A stretch of 64,000 nucleotides of DNA. Origin: Bacteroidetes bacterium GWF2_41_31 (GTDB lineage Bacteria; Bacteroidota; Bacteroidia; Bacteroidales; F082). The notes below the pieces were generated by a model. It ran no database searches. It worked only from the letters and a program-made list of their open reading frames with translations, and had not been told where the DNA came from. The DNA is taken from positions 62,001 through 126,000 of the forward strand of contig MEOL01000037.1 in NCBI GenBank assembly GCA_001769215.1, in the 5' to 3' direction. Shown here one piece after another: positions 62,217 through 64,000 of this stretch (its first letter is position 1; each line of letters begins with the position of its first letter). The position numbers and the translations under genes are program-made.

Positions 62217-64000
62217 TTGAAAGTTCACTCTTCGGGCAAATTATTAACATGGTTTTGGTTAATACTCATCGTTTTATACTGCGATAAATTATATTCTAAT
62301 TCAATGCCGGGGGCAGATTTGATGCCTCCTGATACAAATCAGTCAGTTCATGCGGACACCCTCAATTTTAATGAAGCCATAACCAACGACACTTTAATAA
62401 ATACAAGCAATACAAACGATACGATTCAAAAGAAAAAGTCCAACAAAATTGACGCAGAGGTTAAACGGACAGCGCGAGATAGTATTGTTGAAAATATCAT
62501 ACACCGCAAAATATTTCTTTATGGCGAAGCGGTGGTTACTTATAAAGACATCACTTTAAAAGCCGCTTACATAGAAGTAGATATGTCGACCAATACGGTT
62601 TACGCTGCCGGGGTTGCCGATTCATCGGGAAACATGATAGGAAATCCTGAATTTACGCAGGCTGGACAAACGTTTAAGTCGAAAACCATGACTTATAACT
62701 TCGACACACAAAAAGGGATCATTTCGGGTGTCATCACTGAAGATGATCAGGGATTTTTGCATGGTCAACAAGTTAAAAAACTCAAGGACAATACTGTAAA
62801 CATTTTTCATGGGTCGTATACTACCTGTAATTTAGAAGAGCATCCGCATTATGCTTTCAAATTTAACAAAGCACGGGTAATCCCTGATTCAAAAATTGTA
62901 ACAGGTCCTGCTTATCTCGAAATTGAAGGCATGCCAACCCCTCTTGCACTTCCTTTTGGATTTTTCCCAAACAAATCGGGCCAAACTTCCGGAATTGTCA
63001 TCCCCACTTACGGTGAATCGAATACACGTGGCTTTTTTCTTGAAAACGGAGGATACTACTGGGCTATCAACGATTACATGGATTTACAGGTGCTGGCAGA
63101 TGTTTATTCAAGGGGGAGTTGGGGCGTAAAACCGCGTTACCGCTACAAAAAAAGGTACCGTTATGGTGGTGATTTCAACCTGGGTTATGCCCAAAATATT
63201 GTAGGCACAAAAGATTCACCTGATTATTCGGACACACGTGACTTCCGCATCCGATGGTCGCATCAGCAGGATCCAAAAGCCAGGCCTAATAGTACTTTTA
63301 CAGCCAATGTGAATATCGTGAGTTCCAATTATGTAAAATACAACGTGGTTTCCGCAGAAGATTACCTGAGCAATGAATTTCAGTCGAGTGTGGCCTACCA
63401 ACGCAACTGGAACAGCCAATATTTTCTGACCCTGAATGCCAGCCACAGGCAAAACACCAAAACACATGTGGTGGATATGACTCTCCCTGAGCTTAATTTT
63501 TCAGTAAATAGATTTTATCCTTTACGAAGAGAAGGTAGTGGCAAAAAGAAGTTCTACGAAGACCTGAGCGTGACCTATTCGACCAATGCCCGAAATACCG
63601 CGAGTACCTCCGACTCAACAATTTTTACACAAACCATGTGGGACAATGAGATGCAGTGGGGAGCCGTTCACAAAATTCCCATTGCACTTCCAATAAAAGT
63701 ACTTCAGTTTTTCACGTTAAGTAATTCCATCAATTTTACCGACCGCATGGCCAGCCAAACCATCCGCATTCACGATTGGGTAGACACCGTTATTTCAGGT
63801 AACGACACCATCATTGGTTTCAATCCAAAAGATACTATTCCCGGTTTTCGAAATGCTTATGATTATAGTTTAAGTACCAGCCTTTCGACCAAATTATTTG
63901 GAATGGCCCGTTTTAAAAAGGGCCCCATCCGCGCCATCAGGCACGTTCTTACCCCAAGTTTGGGGTTCTCCTATACACCCGATTTTAGTACAAATAGCTA
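62217..64000 (+). CDS. LptD-like LPS-assembly/OstA-family protein, N-terminal part (3' end outside window)
   Basis: Open to the last base, about 594 codons present. The frame is closed by TAA at 62190, and no ATG precedes the signal peptide, so a TTG at 62217 (or the TTG just before it) is the likely start: MKVHSSGKLLTWFWLILIVL then YCDKLYSNS. An OstA-like jelly-roll follows (IFLYGEAVVTYKDITLKAAY, VDMSTNTVYAAGVADSSGN, QAGQTFKSKTMTYNFDTQKG, YTTCNLEEHPHYAFKFNKAR), then PTPLALPFGFFPNKSGQTSG and the start of a barrel. LptD places LPS on the outer face of the outer membrane. Bacteroidota carry divergent LptD homologues, and this one fits them. Confidence 0.85.
   Translation, partial: MKVHSSGKLLTWFWLILIVLYCDKLYSNSMPGADLMPPDTNQSVHADTLNFNEAITNDTLINTSNTNDTIQKKKSNKIDAEVKRTARDSIVENIIHRKIFLYGEAVVTYKDITLKAAYIEVDMSTNTVYAAGVADSSGNMIGNPEFTQAGQTFKSKTMTYNFDTQKGIISGVITEDDQGFLHGQQVKKLKDNTVNIFHGSYTTCNLEEHPHYAFKFNKARVIPDSKIVTGPAYLEIEGMPTPLALPFGFFPNKSGQTSGIVIPTYGESNTRGFFLENGGYYWAINDYMDLQVLADVYSRGSWGVKPRYRYKKRYRYGGDFNLGYAQNIVGTKDSPDYSDTRDFRIRWSHQQDPKARPNSTFTANVNIVSSNYVKYNVVSAEDYLSNEFQSSVAYQRNWNSQYFLTLNASHRQNTKTHVVDMTLPELNFSVNRFYPLRREGSGKKKFYEDLSVTYSTNARNTASTSDSTIFTQTMWDNEMQWGAVHKIPIALPIKVLQFFTLSNSINFTDRMASQTIRIHDWVDTVISGNDTIIGFNPKDTIPGFRNAYDYSLSTSLSTKLFGMARFKKGPIRAIRHVLTPSLGFSYTPDFSTNS

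Overview
The window comes from a member of the Bacteroidota, most likely a Bacteroidales/Marinilabiliales-type gliding or surface-secreting lineage. The support is several TonB-dependent receptors with carboxypeptidase-regulatory N-domains, type IX secretion (T9SS) cargo with type A and type B C-terminal sorting domains, a PorW/SprE-like lipoprotein, a PorV/PorQ-family barrel, and repeated -7 elements of the TAnnTTTG type. No rRNA, tRNA, CRISPR array, prophage or intact insertion sequence was seen. The species cannot be named from this evidence.

Layout. 1-3111: the end of a lysine 2,3-aminomutase-like radical SAM gene, two D-Ala-D-Ala-ligase-like ATP-grasp genes and a GNAT acetyltransferase, all on + and tightly spaced; this looks like a small, uncharacterised amino-acid-derivative pathway. 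3073-5341: an AT-rich island of about 2 kb (antitoxin, truncated ParE-like toxin, two unknown genes) bounded by 122-bp direct repeats that each carry the ends of both neighbouring genes. 5254-12410: a nucleotide-pyrophosphatase-like lipoprotein and two related TonB-dependent receptors on -; the second sits behind a clear FMN riboswitch with a terminator, so it is probably an outer-membrane flavin importer. 12690-15028: thioredoxin reductase, an unusual CX6C thioredoxin-like protein and an NlpC/P60 peptidase. 15092-17158: a 7TM-HD phosphodiesterase. 17235-21665: a MacAB-like ABC export operon. 21930-26124: an orphan histidine kinase, an RRM protein, and an ECF sigma factor overlapping a membrane/barrel regulator.

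26164-32400: a T9SS type B cargo gene and two tandem type A cargo genes. 32700-36122: an M23 peptidase, dxr and rseP operon on -. 36478-40774: porW/sprE, bactofilin, an AtpZ/AtpI-like gene and small membrane proteins. 40885-50179: TonB receptor, giant T9SS-like surface protein and PorV-like barrel, probably one functional unit. 50287-53447: greA, a HIT protein, phosphofructokinase and an MscS channel. 53475-57028: a tolC-like gene, a membrane fusion protein and tsaB on -. 57302-59866: a secreted M1 metallopeptidase with a T9SS tail and a cold-shock protein. 59943-64000: an MCE/MlaD protein and an N-acetylmuramoyl-L-alanine amidase on -, then the start of an LptD-like gene that runs off the window.

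How it fits together. Much of the window serves the cell envelope: outer-membrane import (TonB receptors), surface secretion (T9SS parts and cargo), peptidoglycan remodelling (NlpC/P60, M23, amidase), lipid/LPS transport (MlaD, LptD) and efflux. The observations most worth follow-up are the flavin-riboswitch-controlled receptor, the aminomutase/dual-ligase/acetyltransferase cluster, the direct-repeat-bounded island, and the three-member secreted family sharing a YRQxGxDYWTGPL core.
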